Assembly (NCBI GenBank): GCA_029261305.1
Contig: JAJDBO010000384.1
Span: forward strand, 1 to 18,952
Reading direction: 5' to 3'
DNA from: Nitrospirales bacterium
GTDB lineage: Bacteria > Nitrospirota > Nitrospiria > Nitrospirales > UBA8639
DNA length: 18,952 bases
Shown here one piece after another: positions 7,670 to 14,209 of the stretch. Under the pieces are notes generated by a model, which did no database searches, was not told the origin of the DNA, and saw nothing but the letters and a program-made list of their open reading frames with translations. Each line of letters opens with the position of its first letter. Within the stretch, counting starts at the first letter, position 1. Position numbers and translations under genes: made by a program.

Positions 7670-9040
7670 CTAATTCTCGGAATCTTGAAAAAACCGCTTA
7701 TAAATTATTTTTCGACCAATAAAAATAAGGAGAAAAGATAGCCCTAATGTGATAGGGACAAATACCCCAGACGCGAGCGAGGCACTTGAAATCCAGCCAA
7801 GTTTTTCCATGGCTTTGAATACATAACTTCCAAGTCCGCTCAAATAATATGAAAGAACAATGACTGATAACCCTTCGACGGTATGTTGAAGAATGGCCTG
7901 ACTGCGTGTGGTCTTATCGACACTTTGCAACAGTTTTAAGTTCTGATCCTGTAGGGCCAAATTTTGGTCTTGCAGTTGGAGCTCGACCTTCGTGCGGATG
8001 ACTGCGATCGATCCTTGAAAATCGTGTACCAGTGCATTGATCCGTTTGACTAATTGCTGGTAACCATCGGCCACACCAATGGTTTTTCCATCGACGTATT
8101 CGGAGATCTGGCGGCAGCCATCGATCCCTTGTTCTTGCAGCAACGCCACATTGGATCGGATGATGCGGTCGTAGGGAACAGAGGCAGAAAGCTTAAACCT
8201 CATGGATTCAGCGAGACGGCTGACTTTCATGAAATCTTGGGTTAATACGGTGAGCCAATGTTGAAGCTTCTCTGGCGTCGATCCCTCAATTTCCATGGTG
8301 ATGAGCCCACGTTGATACAGGTGGCGTTGTTCAAACTGGTGGACCTGGTCCACCGAGTGGGCAAAGACTTGAAGGGGAAGAAGAATCAAGTGGGTATAGT
8401 TTTCGATGGCGACAAGGGTATCGACGGTCCGAGCTAATTGATTGAGCAACACATCCAACGAGGGGGACATGATGAGATACCGTTCCCGCTGATAGTCATC
8501 TGGGGTATAGGTCGTCATCACCGAAATGTCATGCCCAAAGATTCGGCTGCCGTAAAGCTGCGCCCCAGGCATGGAATTTTTCACCTCCTCAACGGTGAGA
8601 CTGGTGTGCGGCAAGACCAAGATGTCCAAGGCATTAACTTCAATGCCTAAGGGCGACAAAGGCATGGCATAACCGGGATACGTCAGTGGCCCAAATTCGA
8701 GTGGTTTTAATTTGTCGTCGGGCATGTGCCAGACTTGATAGCTATAGTATTCCGTGTGAGCTTCCCAGGTGACTAACAGACGATCACCGTTGGGGGCGAC
8801 TTTGGCCCCGTGCCCAAATTTTTCATGAAGGACGGTATGTTCCTCGGGGATATCCAAGCATTGCAGCAGTTGCTGAAATTCAAGCCGGCTTTGGGGACGA
8901 TCCATCGGGGGGTTCGCCATGCGATGAGCCACATGATGAATATGCGCTGGCACATCAAACCATTCTTCCACATATTTTTTAGAGGGTTCGTGAAGGTGTC
9001 GTAGAAATCTGTGAGTGGATGCGAGTTGTTTTTTGCTCAT
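7670..9040 (-). CDS. DUF3422 family membrane-anchored protein
   Basis: A 456-residue protein matching the DUF3422 family as I know it. It has a large soluble N-terminal region and a coiled-coil-prone segment (about 355-385) with a near-exact heptad repeat (LQDQNLA, LQDQNLK). Two transmembrane helices lie close to the C-terminus (about 390-407 and 421-442), in the family-typical context TVEGLSVIVLSYYLSGLGSYV. The short tail RKIIYKRFFQDSEN is basic. The biochemical function of the family is not known to me. The two-helix hairpin plus coiled coil looks like the membrane end of CorA-type or scaffold proteins, but there is no GMN motif, so transport should not be assumed. The ATG at 9040 has only a weak Shine-Dalgarno. 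A 14-bp palindrome lies 26-39 bp upstream, and purC is divergent. Confidence 0.8.
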   Translation of the reverse strand: MSKKQLASTHRFLRHLHEPSKKYVEEWFDVPAHIHHVAHRMANPPMDRPQSRLEFQQLLQCLDIPEEHTVLHEKFGHGAKVAPNGDRLLVTWEAHTEYYSYQVWHMPDDKLKPLEFGPLTYPGYAMPLSPLGIEVNALDILVLPHTSLTVEEVKNSMPGAQLYGSRIFGHDISVMTTYTPDDYQRERYLIMSPSLDVLLNQLARTVDTLVAIENYTHLILLPLQVFAHSVDQVHQFEQRHLYQRGLITMEIEGSTPEKLQHWLTVLTQDFMKVSRLAESMRFKLSASVPYDRIIRSNVALLQEQGIDGCRQISEYVDGKTIGVADGYQQLVKRINALVHDFQGSIAVIRTKVELQLQDQNLALQDQNLKLLQSVDKTTRSQAILQHTVEGLSVIVLSYYLSGLGSYVFKAMEKLGWISSASLASGVFVPITLGLSFLLIFIGRKIIYKRFFQDSEN

Positions 9041-9065
9041 GGTTTTTCGCTCGGATACTTATCCT

Positions 9066-9079
9066 GTAGAACGTTCTAC
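9066..9079. promoter_or_regulatory. Perfect 14-bp palindrome upstream of the DUF3422 gene
   Basis: GTAGAACGTTCTAC is fully self-complementary and lies 26-39 bp upstream of the DUF3422 ATG, where an operator overlapping the promoter would be expected. The core GAACGTTC has LexA-like half sites but none of the usual 4-nt spacing, so LexA is not supported. Regulator unknown. Confidence 0.4.
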
Positions 9080-9171
9080 CCAATCCCCGGCAAGGGATCA
9101 AGGAGAAAACATCAGGAGGGTAGGGAAAAGCCCTGGGCTGTCTCGAGTCTTAATCAGATATGCTGCGACTC

Positions 9172-9200
9172 TTGACTCATGCATCGGGCCTGATTAGAGT
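9172..9200 (+). promoter_or_regulatory. Putative sigma70 promoter for purC
   Basis: TTGACT (9172-9177) and TAGAGT (9195-9200) are separated by exactly 17 nt. The -35 matches consensus at five of six positions and the -10 at four of six. The start would be about 55 nt before the purC ATG. A 12-bp palindrome AAAGATATCTTT (9219-9230) lies in the resulting leader. It is the best-looking promoter in the 223-bp divergent gap. Confidence 0.5.
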
Positions 9201-9263
9201 CTCGTCTTTTCCTTCTCGAAAGATATCTTTTAATACTGTTCTTCTAACAAAGGTGCCCCAATC

Positions 9264-10169
9264 ATGAGTGACCCTTGGAACTCTCCAGCCGTGTTTGAAA
9301 CAAACTTCCCTGACCTTGGTGCCAAGCGGCAAGGCAAAGTGCGAGATATGTATGACTTGGGTGATTGTTTGTTGTTGATTGCCAGTGATCGTATCTCGGC
9401 ATTTGACGTCGTATTGCCCGAAGGTATTCCTGGCAAAGGCTATGTCCTGAACCAACTGTCTATGTTTTGGTTTGATCGTCTTTGGCAAGAAAGTGGCTTG
9501 GTGCCACATCATTTGATAACGATGAATCCTGATGAATTTCCAGACTTGTGCAAACCGCATGTGGACGTGTTGGCAGGTCGCAGCATGATTGTCGAAAAGG
9601 CCGATCCCTTGCCAGTGGAATGTATTGTCCGAGGTTATCTCTCTGGGTCAGCGTGGAAAGAATATAAAAAGCAGGGCACCGTGTGTGAACAATCCTTGCC
9701 CGTAGGATTACAGGAGTCCGATAAATTTCCGGAGCCGTTGTTTACGCCTTCAACCAAAGCTACCGAAGGGCATGATGAAAATATTTCTTTTGCGAAAATG
9801 CAGGCGATCATTGGCGATGAGTTAGCTAAACAAGTGAAGCAGGTTAGCATTACGATTTATCAGCGGGCAGCAGCGTTGGCTGAGGAACGGGGTATTATCA
9901 TCGCGGACACGAAATTCGAATTCGGTCTGCATCGGGAAACGAAACAGCTCTTGGTCATTGACGAGTTACTCACCCCAGATTCTTCGCGTTTTTGGCCAAA
10001 AGATTTGTACGAAGCGGGCAAGTCCCAACCGAGCTTTGATAAACAATTTGTTCGAGATTATTTAGATTCAGTAGGCTGGGATCATAATCCTCCTCCGCCC
10101 CACCTTCCTGAGGAGGTTATTCAGCAAACGAGTGCGAAGTATCGCGAAGCGCTAGAACGGTTTGTGTAG
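9264..10169 (+). CDS. purC: Phosphoribosylaminoimidazole-succinocarboxamide synthase
   Basis: SAICAR synthase, joining CAIR and aspartate with ATP hydrolysis in purine synthesis. The 301-residue protein is the longer form of the family. Motifs include KRQGKVRDMYDLGD (21-34), ASDRISAFDVVLPEGIPGKG (ATP and substrate region), PVECIVRGYLSGSAWKEY, and TPSTKATEGHDENIS. IADTKFEFG and VIDELLTPDSSRFWP carry the catalytic acidic residues. The ATG at 9264 is preceded by AAAGG about 10 nt upstream. It is transcribed alone, divergent from the DUF3422 gene and convergent with the hydrolase gene downstream. Nothing is unusual about the protein. Confidence 0.96.
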   Translation: MSDPWNSPAVFETNFPDLGAKRQGKVRDMYDLGDCLLLIASDRISAFDVVLPEGIPGKGYVLNQLSMFWFDRLWQESGLVPHHLITMNPDEFPDLCKPHVDVLAGRSMIVEKADPLPVECIVRGYLSGSAWKEYKKQGTVCEQSLPVGLQESDKFPEPLFTPSTKATEGHDENISFAKMQAIIGDELAKQVKQVSITIYQRAAALAEERGIIIADTKFEFGLHRETKQLLVIDELLTPDSSRFWPKDLYEAGKSQPSFDKQFVRDYLDSVGWDHNPPPPHLPEEVIQQTSAKYREALERFV

Positions 10170-10181
10170 CTTTTGAATTAT

Positions 10182-10255
10182 CGTAAAGTGTAACCCGTGA
10201 TGCGTTATGTGGAAATAATACCAAACACATTTCGCTTTACGGATCACGCATCACG
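10182..10255. repeat. Two opposed arrays of degenerate heptamer repeats
   Basis: The plus strand from 10182 reads in exact 7-nt register: CGTAAAG, TGTAACC, CGTGATG, CGTTATG (to 10209). The minus strand from 10255 reads CGTGATG, CGTGATC, CGTAAAG, CGAAATG (to 10228). The two arrays face each other across 18 nt and fill the 81-bp gap between the convergent purC and hydrolase genes. The last few bases overlap the hydrolase stop codon. A related array is at 16719-16746. Pairings CGTAAAG/CTTTACG and CGTGATGCGT/ACGCATCACG cross each other, so they cannot form one simple hairpin. There is no T-tract. Confidence 0.65.
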
Positions 10256-11240
10256 TCCTCTGAATAAACTCTACAATACGATTTTCTGCCCAATGCCCGT
10301 CTTCATTGTTTCCCGACTTTTGAATAAACCCACAGTGGCCTCCATGATCTGGGGTTATCAATTGGAGAAATGGATTTGAGGAAATGGGTGGAATGTGAAA
10401 CGAGTCGATCGGAATAAAAGGATCGTCTTGTGAGGTAATGAGCAATGTCGGGACTCGAATGTCCCTCAAGACATGACGAGCTCCGGTCTGTTCATAGTAG
10501 TCTGCGGCGTCGCGGTAGCCGCCATCAGGGGCGGTATAGGCATCGTCGAATTGGGACATCGTGCGAATGTGTTTATACAAAGAGAGGTCCCATCGCCCTG
10601 GAAACAGTTTGGCTTTGCGTTGTAGCCGGGCTTTCAGCTTCACCATAAAGTGTTCGTGATAGATCCAGTTTCGTCGTTGTTCGAGTGCCGCGACGCAGGC
10701 CGCCGGATGAATATTTGGACAGACTGCCGCCACCCCTTGTAGCGCAGGGAAGTCATCCCTGGCCTCGCCAGCCATTTTCAACACTAAGTTGCCGCCCATG
10801 GAATACCCGGTCAACCAAATGGCCTGGATGCCATCATTTTCAACCAATTCATTGGCCACAGATCGAATGTCTTGGCTCAATCCTCCATGATAAAGAGTTG
10901 GTGTGAGATGTTCGGTGTCAGCACAGTTTCGTTGATTAAAGCGAATAACATTGAAGCCTGCATGCCAGGCTTTATGAGCAAGCCCTCGCATGTAGTGCGA
11001 TTCATGACAGCCTTCAAGCCCGTGAACCAAAATCAGTGCAGGGGCTTGGCTCCGATGTGGTTGCCAACTACAGAGACTTTTTATTTGAGATTGGGAATCG
11101 ACTTGGAAAAGGCGTTCCTCAATGGGCACTTTCACGAGGAGATGGTTGCGTCGGCGATACCGAGGCAGCAGGGTTTGTACATGAGGATTGGCTAGCCATG
11201 GATTCGGGAGAAATGGAATGGAAGACTGCGGTGTGTTCAT
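10251..11240 (-). CDS. Alpha/beta hydrolase, YheT/EMB8 family
   Basis: A 329-residue hydrolase of the YheT type (AB-hydrolase 1 fold). Features include an N-terminal family stretch PNPWLANPHVQTLLPRYRR (12-30), the oxyanion motif LVHGLEGCHES (71-81) and FNQRNCADTEHLTPTLYHGG (101-120). The nucleophile elbow is GYSMGG with Ser147. The Asp of the triad is probably Asp272 or Asp273 (SQDDPFIP), and the His is in DHGGHCGF (about 302). All catalytic parts are present, so it should be active, probably as an esterase or lipase-like enzyme. The natural substrate of the family is unknown to me. The ATG at 11240 agrees with the family N-terminus. It is monocistronic, divergent from the cytochrome gene and convergent with purC. 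Confidence 0.85.
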   Translation of the reverse strand: MNTPQSSIPFLPNPWLANPHVQTLLPRYRRRNHLLVKVPIEERLFQVDSQSQIKSLCSWQPHRSQAPALILVHGLEGCHESHYMRGLAHKAWHAGFNVIRFNQRNCADTEHLTPTLYHGGLSQDIRSVANELVENDGIQAIWLTGYSMGGNLVLKMAGEARDDFPALQGVAAVCPNIHPAACVAALEQRRNWIYHEHFMVKLKARLQRKAKLFPGRWDLSLYKHIRTMSQFDDAYTAPDGGYRDAADYYEQTGARHVLRDIRVPTLLITSQDDPFIPIDSFHIPPISSNPFLQLITPDHGGHCGFIQKSGNNEDGHWAENRIVEFIQRT

Positions 11241-11385
11241 GAATACCCACGTGATTGGTGATAATTCTTTACCCTATCAAAAATTGAGAGGAAAAGGCTT
11301 CCATGGTTGGTGAGGCCTTCGAGTTTATGATAGAGATATTTTTCAGTTAAGTATTTTTGAATGTGGGGAAATAAGGTAAACGATT

Positions 11386-11916
11386 GTGGCCGGAGAAAAA
11401 AGACCATTCCAATTGGATAAAGAGACCTTGGTGATCATCGGAGTGGTATGTCTAGTTTTTCTTTGGACCGTTGACCGCATCTTGTCCTCAAAAGATCCCG
11501 CAGAAGTTGTGGTCGAAACGTCCAAGACTGAACAAACTGAAAAGGCCGAAACCAAGAAAGAAGTGAAGAAGGCGAACGTTCCCTTAGCCACGGGTGCCGA
11601 GCCCATCGATAAGATCTTTATTCAATCGGGATGTGCTGCTTGCCATACTATTCCTGGAATAAAAGTTGCTAGGGGACGCGAAGGTCCAAAATTGGAATTA
11701 GGGACCAATGCTCGCAAGCGGTTAGCCGACACAAACTATCATGGAAGTGCTGAAACCGAGTGGGAATATGTGCAGGAGTCTATTTTGAATCCAGGAGCCT
11801 ATATTGTGGAAGGATATCGCGATCGGGTGATGCCCCGCTGGTATGGTCAAAAACTTAGCGCTGGAGCCTTGGATAAAATTATCAAATATCTGTTGAAAAT
11901 TGAAGCAGTGAAGTAG
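11386..11916 (+). CDS. Membrane-anchored monohaem cytochrome c
   Basis: A 176-residue protein with one N-terminal transmembrane helix (about 15-33, TLVIIGVVCLVFLWTV) that is probably an uncleaved anchor. A charged, Lys/Glu-rich linker (about 36-63) follows, then a class I-like cytochrome c domain with haem motif CAACH (C83, C86, H87) and a likely axial Met149 in RVMPRW. The domain should face the periplasm and shuttle electrons between membrane complexes. It starts with GTG at 11386, with AAGG about 10 nt upstream. No oxidase, nitrite oxidoreductase or bc1 gene is adjacent, so its partners are unknown. The linker would let the haem domain reach several partners, which is an inference. It converges on the PilZ gene with a 35-bp gap. 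Confidence 0.88.
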   Translation: MAGEKRPFQLDKETLVIIGVVCLVFLWTVDRILSSKDPAEVVVETSKTEQTEKAETKKEVKKANVPLATGAEPIDKIFIQSGCAACHTIPGIKVARGREGPKLELGTNARKRLADTNYHGSAETEWEYVQESILNPGAYIVEGYRDRVMPRWYGQKLSAGALDKIIKYLLKIEAVK

Positions 11917-11936
11917 GGATGAGCTCTTTCGGCTAA

Positions 11937-11953
11937 AGGCCTGGGTTCGGCCT
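11937..11953. terminator. Weak hairpin between convergent cytochrome and PilZ genes
   Basis: AGGCC (11937-11941), a 7-nt loop and GGCCT (11949-11953) form a short GC-rich stem just before the PilZ stop codon. On the minus strand the stem is followed only by a short T-run (TTTAGCC), so it is at best a weak bidirectional terminator. Confidence 0.3.
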
Positions 11954-12359
11954 ATTCTGAAAAAGAAACGGCAGCCCCTTGTCGAAGGTGATAGCGGTCT
12001 AGCGCACGAACCATCTCGCCCAAAATATGGGCCGAACTTTTGCCATCTTTAGTTTTAAGCTCCTCAAAGAGAACCCCTACCTTGCTGGTTTTGGGAGTGA
12101 CAATCGATCCCTCTTGAATGTGTTGAATCGTTCCCCTTCCCCAAATGATTTTTTCTTCCAGCATAAGTTTCACGTGAATTTCCAGGCCCTGAGCCAATTG
12201 GTGGGCTCTCCATTCCGGCATTTCAATGAGGGCACCTTCTAAGCTCAAATTATCGAAGGTGACCGACCAATGAGTTCCTTCCTTTAACTCCAGCATTCCC
12301 TCCACCAGAGGGAACATTTTGGCATCCTGAAATCGTGGTGAATTTCTTCGCTCAGACAT
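11952..12359 (-). CDS. PilZ-domain protein
   Basis: A 135-residue protein consisting mainly of one PilZ domain, the standard cyclic di-GMP receptor fold. The N-terminal arginine motif is seen as RRNSPR (4-9), in the place of RxxxR. The second motif is NLSLEG (about 37-42, matching D/NxSxxG), followed by beta strands ending in KVGVLFEEL. Ligand binding is therefore plausible. No other domain is attached, so it probably acts on a partner such as a motility or polysaccharide system; none is nearby. The ATG at 12359 puts the arginine motif at the very N-terminus, as is common. A 16-bp palindrome lies 64-79 bp upstream. Confidence 0.82.
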   Translation of the reverse strand: MSERRNSPRFQDAKMFPLVEGMLELKEGTHWSVTFDNLSLEGALIEMPEWRAHQLAQGLEIHVKLMLEEKIIWGRGTIQHIQEGSIVTPKTSKVGVLFEELKTKDGKSSAHILGEMVRALDRYHLRQGAAVSFSE

Positions 12360-12732
12360 GATTTTTCAAAAAGTTCGCAATGGACTCATTGCCCAGCGGT
12401 AAGCGTAACATAGAAAATATCTAGCACTCCGGAGTGCTGATGTACCCCGCCTATTTTTTAATATCGGCAAAACCTGTGAAATACAAAAGGGTAGGAAGAA
12501 TCACAGCATTTTTTAAATTTCGATGGACCCAAAAGCTCAAAGGTTTAATATAAGGTGGGATTAACTTTTCCCAATTAAACCTGTTTCACCCTCAATGACC
12601 TTGTGGAAAATGACATAATGAATTGAGGCGGGGAGTCCAGGTCTAAGTGTCTTCCTGTAATGTGAGCATTGAATGGTTATTGATTTGAACGTATTCCCTT
12701 TGTATGGGAGCGTGGTTTTAACTTGCTCTTCG
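12360..12732. other. Non-coding gap between PilZ and bioF genes
   Basis: About 370 bp with no supported gene. It contains the 16-bp palindrome at 12423-12438 and a bulged hairpin at 12541-12582. In that hairpin the outer arms AGGTTTAAT and ATTAAACCT flank an inner stem TGGGA/TCCCA. The hairpin is 150 bp past the bioF stop and may end its transcript, though it lacks a clean T-run. A 71-codon minus-strand frame that begins inside bioF (12561-12776) has no recognisable similarity. Confidence 0.5.
12423..12438. promoter_or_regulatory. Perfect 16-bp palindrome with CIRCE-like half sites
   Basis: AGCACTCCGGAGTGCT is fully self-complementary and sits 64-79 bp upstream of the PilZ ATG. Its arms equal the half sites of the HrcA operator CIRCE (TTAGCACTC and GAGTGCTAA), but the spacer is 2 nt rather than 9. 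An operator role is inferred from symmetry and position only. Confidence 0.4.
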
Positions 12733-13902
12733 TTAAATGATTCGTATTTCTTTTCCCTCTTTCCGAATTGTCTCAACGACTCGTTGCAATTGATCCAGGG
12801 TATGTTCCGAGCTGACAGTTAATCGTAGTCGACTGCTCTCCTTAGGAACTGTTGGCGGTCGGATTGCAGGAGCGTAGACGCCAGCCTCGTACAAGGCTTG
12901 CGACATTTTCATGACAGTCTCTGGTGACTTCACGATAATCGGCAGGATTGGACTTTGAGTCTTGGTTAATTGGAACCCTATGTTTTTTAGTTCTGAATAG
13001 AGATAGTTTCGATTCTCCCGCAAGCGTTGTCGGCGATCGGGTTCGTTTTGAATGATCTTAAGGGCTGCTACAGCCGCTGCAGCGATGGCTGGTGGCTGTG
13101 CTGTCGTGTAGATAAAACCCTTTGACGTATTGATCAGGAATTTTTTTAAAGAAGCTGTTCCTGCAACATATCCTCCACTCGTGCCTATCGCTTTGCTCAA
13201 TGTGCCCACCTGAATAACGTCTTTTGGATTCAAACCAAAATGTTCAATGGAGCCTCGACCGTTGGCTCCCATCACTCCTGTTCCATGCGCGTCATCAATC
13301 AGCAGTGTGGCGTCGTAACGTTGGCAAAGCTTTAATAGATCGGGTAGCGGAGCCAGATCGCCGTCCATACTGAACACCCCTTCGGTGACAACCAAAGTAG
13401 GGCAGGCCTTCTCCCGTTTATTAAGAAGTGTTTCTAGATGGCCGGCTTCGTTATGATGAAACACACGAAGCTTGGCTTTAGACAGTCGGCAGGCCTCGAT
13501 GAGGCTGGCGTGGCAGAACCGATCTGCAAGGATGAGCCCGTTTTTGTCGATGAGAGAGGGGATAAGTCCGAGGTTTGTGGTGTATCCTGTTCCGAATGCC
13601 AGTGCAGCTTCGACCTGTTTGAATTGGGCAAGATCTTCCTCGAGTTTTTGGTGGGGTACCATGGTTCCGGAAATCAGTCGTGCCGCCCCTGCTCCGACTC
13701 CCCATTCCCTAATCGCCTCGATGGCGGCTTGTTTGACAGCTGGATGGTTGGCCAACCCTAAGTAATTATTGGACGCCATGGATATAAGAGTCCGGCCTTC
13801 TATTGTGATTGTGGGATTGGCAGCGGACTCCACAATACGCAGTTGCCGGTGGAGGTGTTGGGCCTCTAGGTTTTTTAACTCTTGTTCAAAATTTGGCAAC
13901 AT
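12733..13902 (-). CDS. bioF: 8-amino-7-oxononanoate synthase
   Basis: PLP enzyme joining pimeloyl thioester and alanine to give 8-amino-7-oxononanoate, an early step of biotin synthesis. At 389 residues it has the normal length. Key residues are visible: ASNNYLGL (43-50), the PLP-stacking His131 (FCHASL), Asp204 and Asp203 with His206 in DDAHGTGVMG, and the Schiff-base Lys237 in GTLSKAIGTSGG. The DDAHGTG form favours BioF over 2-amino-3-ketobutyrate ligase, which usually has DSHA or DDCHA. The ATG at 13902 has no strong Shine-Dalgarno. Other bio genes are not in the window, so this gene is separate from any biotin operon. Confidence 0.9.
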   Translation of the reverse strand: MLPNFEQELKNLEAQHLHRQLRIVESAANPTITIEGRTLISMASNNYLGLANHPAVKQAAIEAIREWGVGAGAARLISGTMVPHQKLEEDLAQFKQVEAALAFGTGYTTNLGLIPSLIDKNGLILADRFCHASLIEACRLSKAKLRVFHHNEAGHLETLLNKREKACPTLVVTEGVFSMDGDLAPLPDLLKLCQRYDATLLIDDAHGTGVMGANGRGSIEHFGLNPKDVIQVGTLSKAIGTSGGYVAGTASLKKFLINTSKGFIYTTAQPPAIAAAAVAALKIIQNEPDRRQRLRENRNYLYSELKNIGFQLTKTQSPILPIIVKSPETVMKMSQALYEAGVYAPAIRPPTVPKESSRLRLTVSSEHTLDQLQRVVETIRKEGKEIRII

Positions 13903-14053
13903 TGGTGCAGGTGTTCTCGGCTAGTGATTGTGGTGTTGATGCCTGATTTCCTGAATCAGCCCATTTGAAATGGCAGTGGGTGAGAGGACCGGGTGGTAAG
14001 GTATTTGAGTGTTTTTACAGGCATTCTTCAATTTTTGCCTCCTGGCTTGTAAG

Positions 14054-14082
14054 TTGACTTGGGGATAAGGCAGGTTTATCAT
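14054..14082 (+). promoter_or_regulatory. Sigma70-type promoter for the ilv cluster
   Basis: TTGACT (14054-14059) and TATCAT (14077-14082) are 17 nt apart, and each differs from consensus at one position. The predicted start is near 14089, giving a leader of about 120 nt before the ilvB ATG. This is the best promoter match in the window. Confidence 0.65.
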
Positions 14083-14087
14083 GGCTG

Positions 14088-14191
14088 GTTTCAGGGTACA
14101 ACCCCTGGAAACAATTAGGTTTCTTGGCCATCCATCTATGTAGGCTACGTAGATCGGCAGTATATTTTTTTAACCGAACCACAAGTGGTTC
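14088..14191 (+). ncRNA. Structured 5' leader of the ilv cluster
   Basis: Three hairpins follow in order from the predicted transcript start. H1 is GTTTCAGGG (14088-14096) with CCCTGGAAAC (14103-14112), one base bulged. H2 is ATCTATGTAG (14134-14143) with CTACGTAGAT (14145-14154), one G-U pair, followed 10 nt later by a run of seven T. H3 is GAACCAC (14176-14182) with GTGGTTC (14185-14191), ending 7 nt before the GAGGG-containing ribosome site. No leader peptide rich in Leu/Ile/Val codons is clear. It matches no riboswitch or T-box that I recognise. Regulation in cis is inference. Confidence 0.4.
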
Positions 14192-14209
14192 AAACGGGTG
14201 AGGGACATC

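Noticed and set aside
12561..12776. 71-codon minus-strand frame downstream of bioF
   Set aside because: It overlaps the bioF 3' end, has no strong ribosome site or recognisable domain, and looks like chance.
14081..14143. 20-codon leader-peptide-like frame ending inside hairpin H2
   Set aside because: Its ATG lies before the predicted transcript start, and it has no run of Leu, Ile or Val codons as attenuator peptides do.
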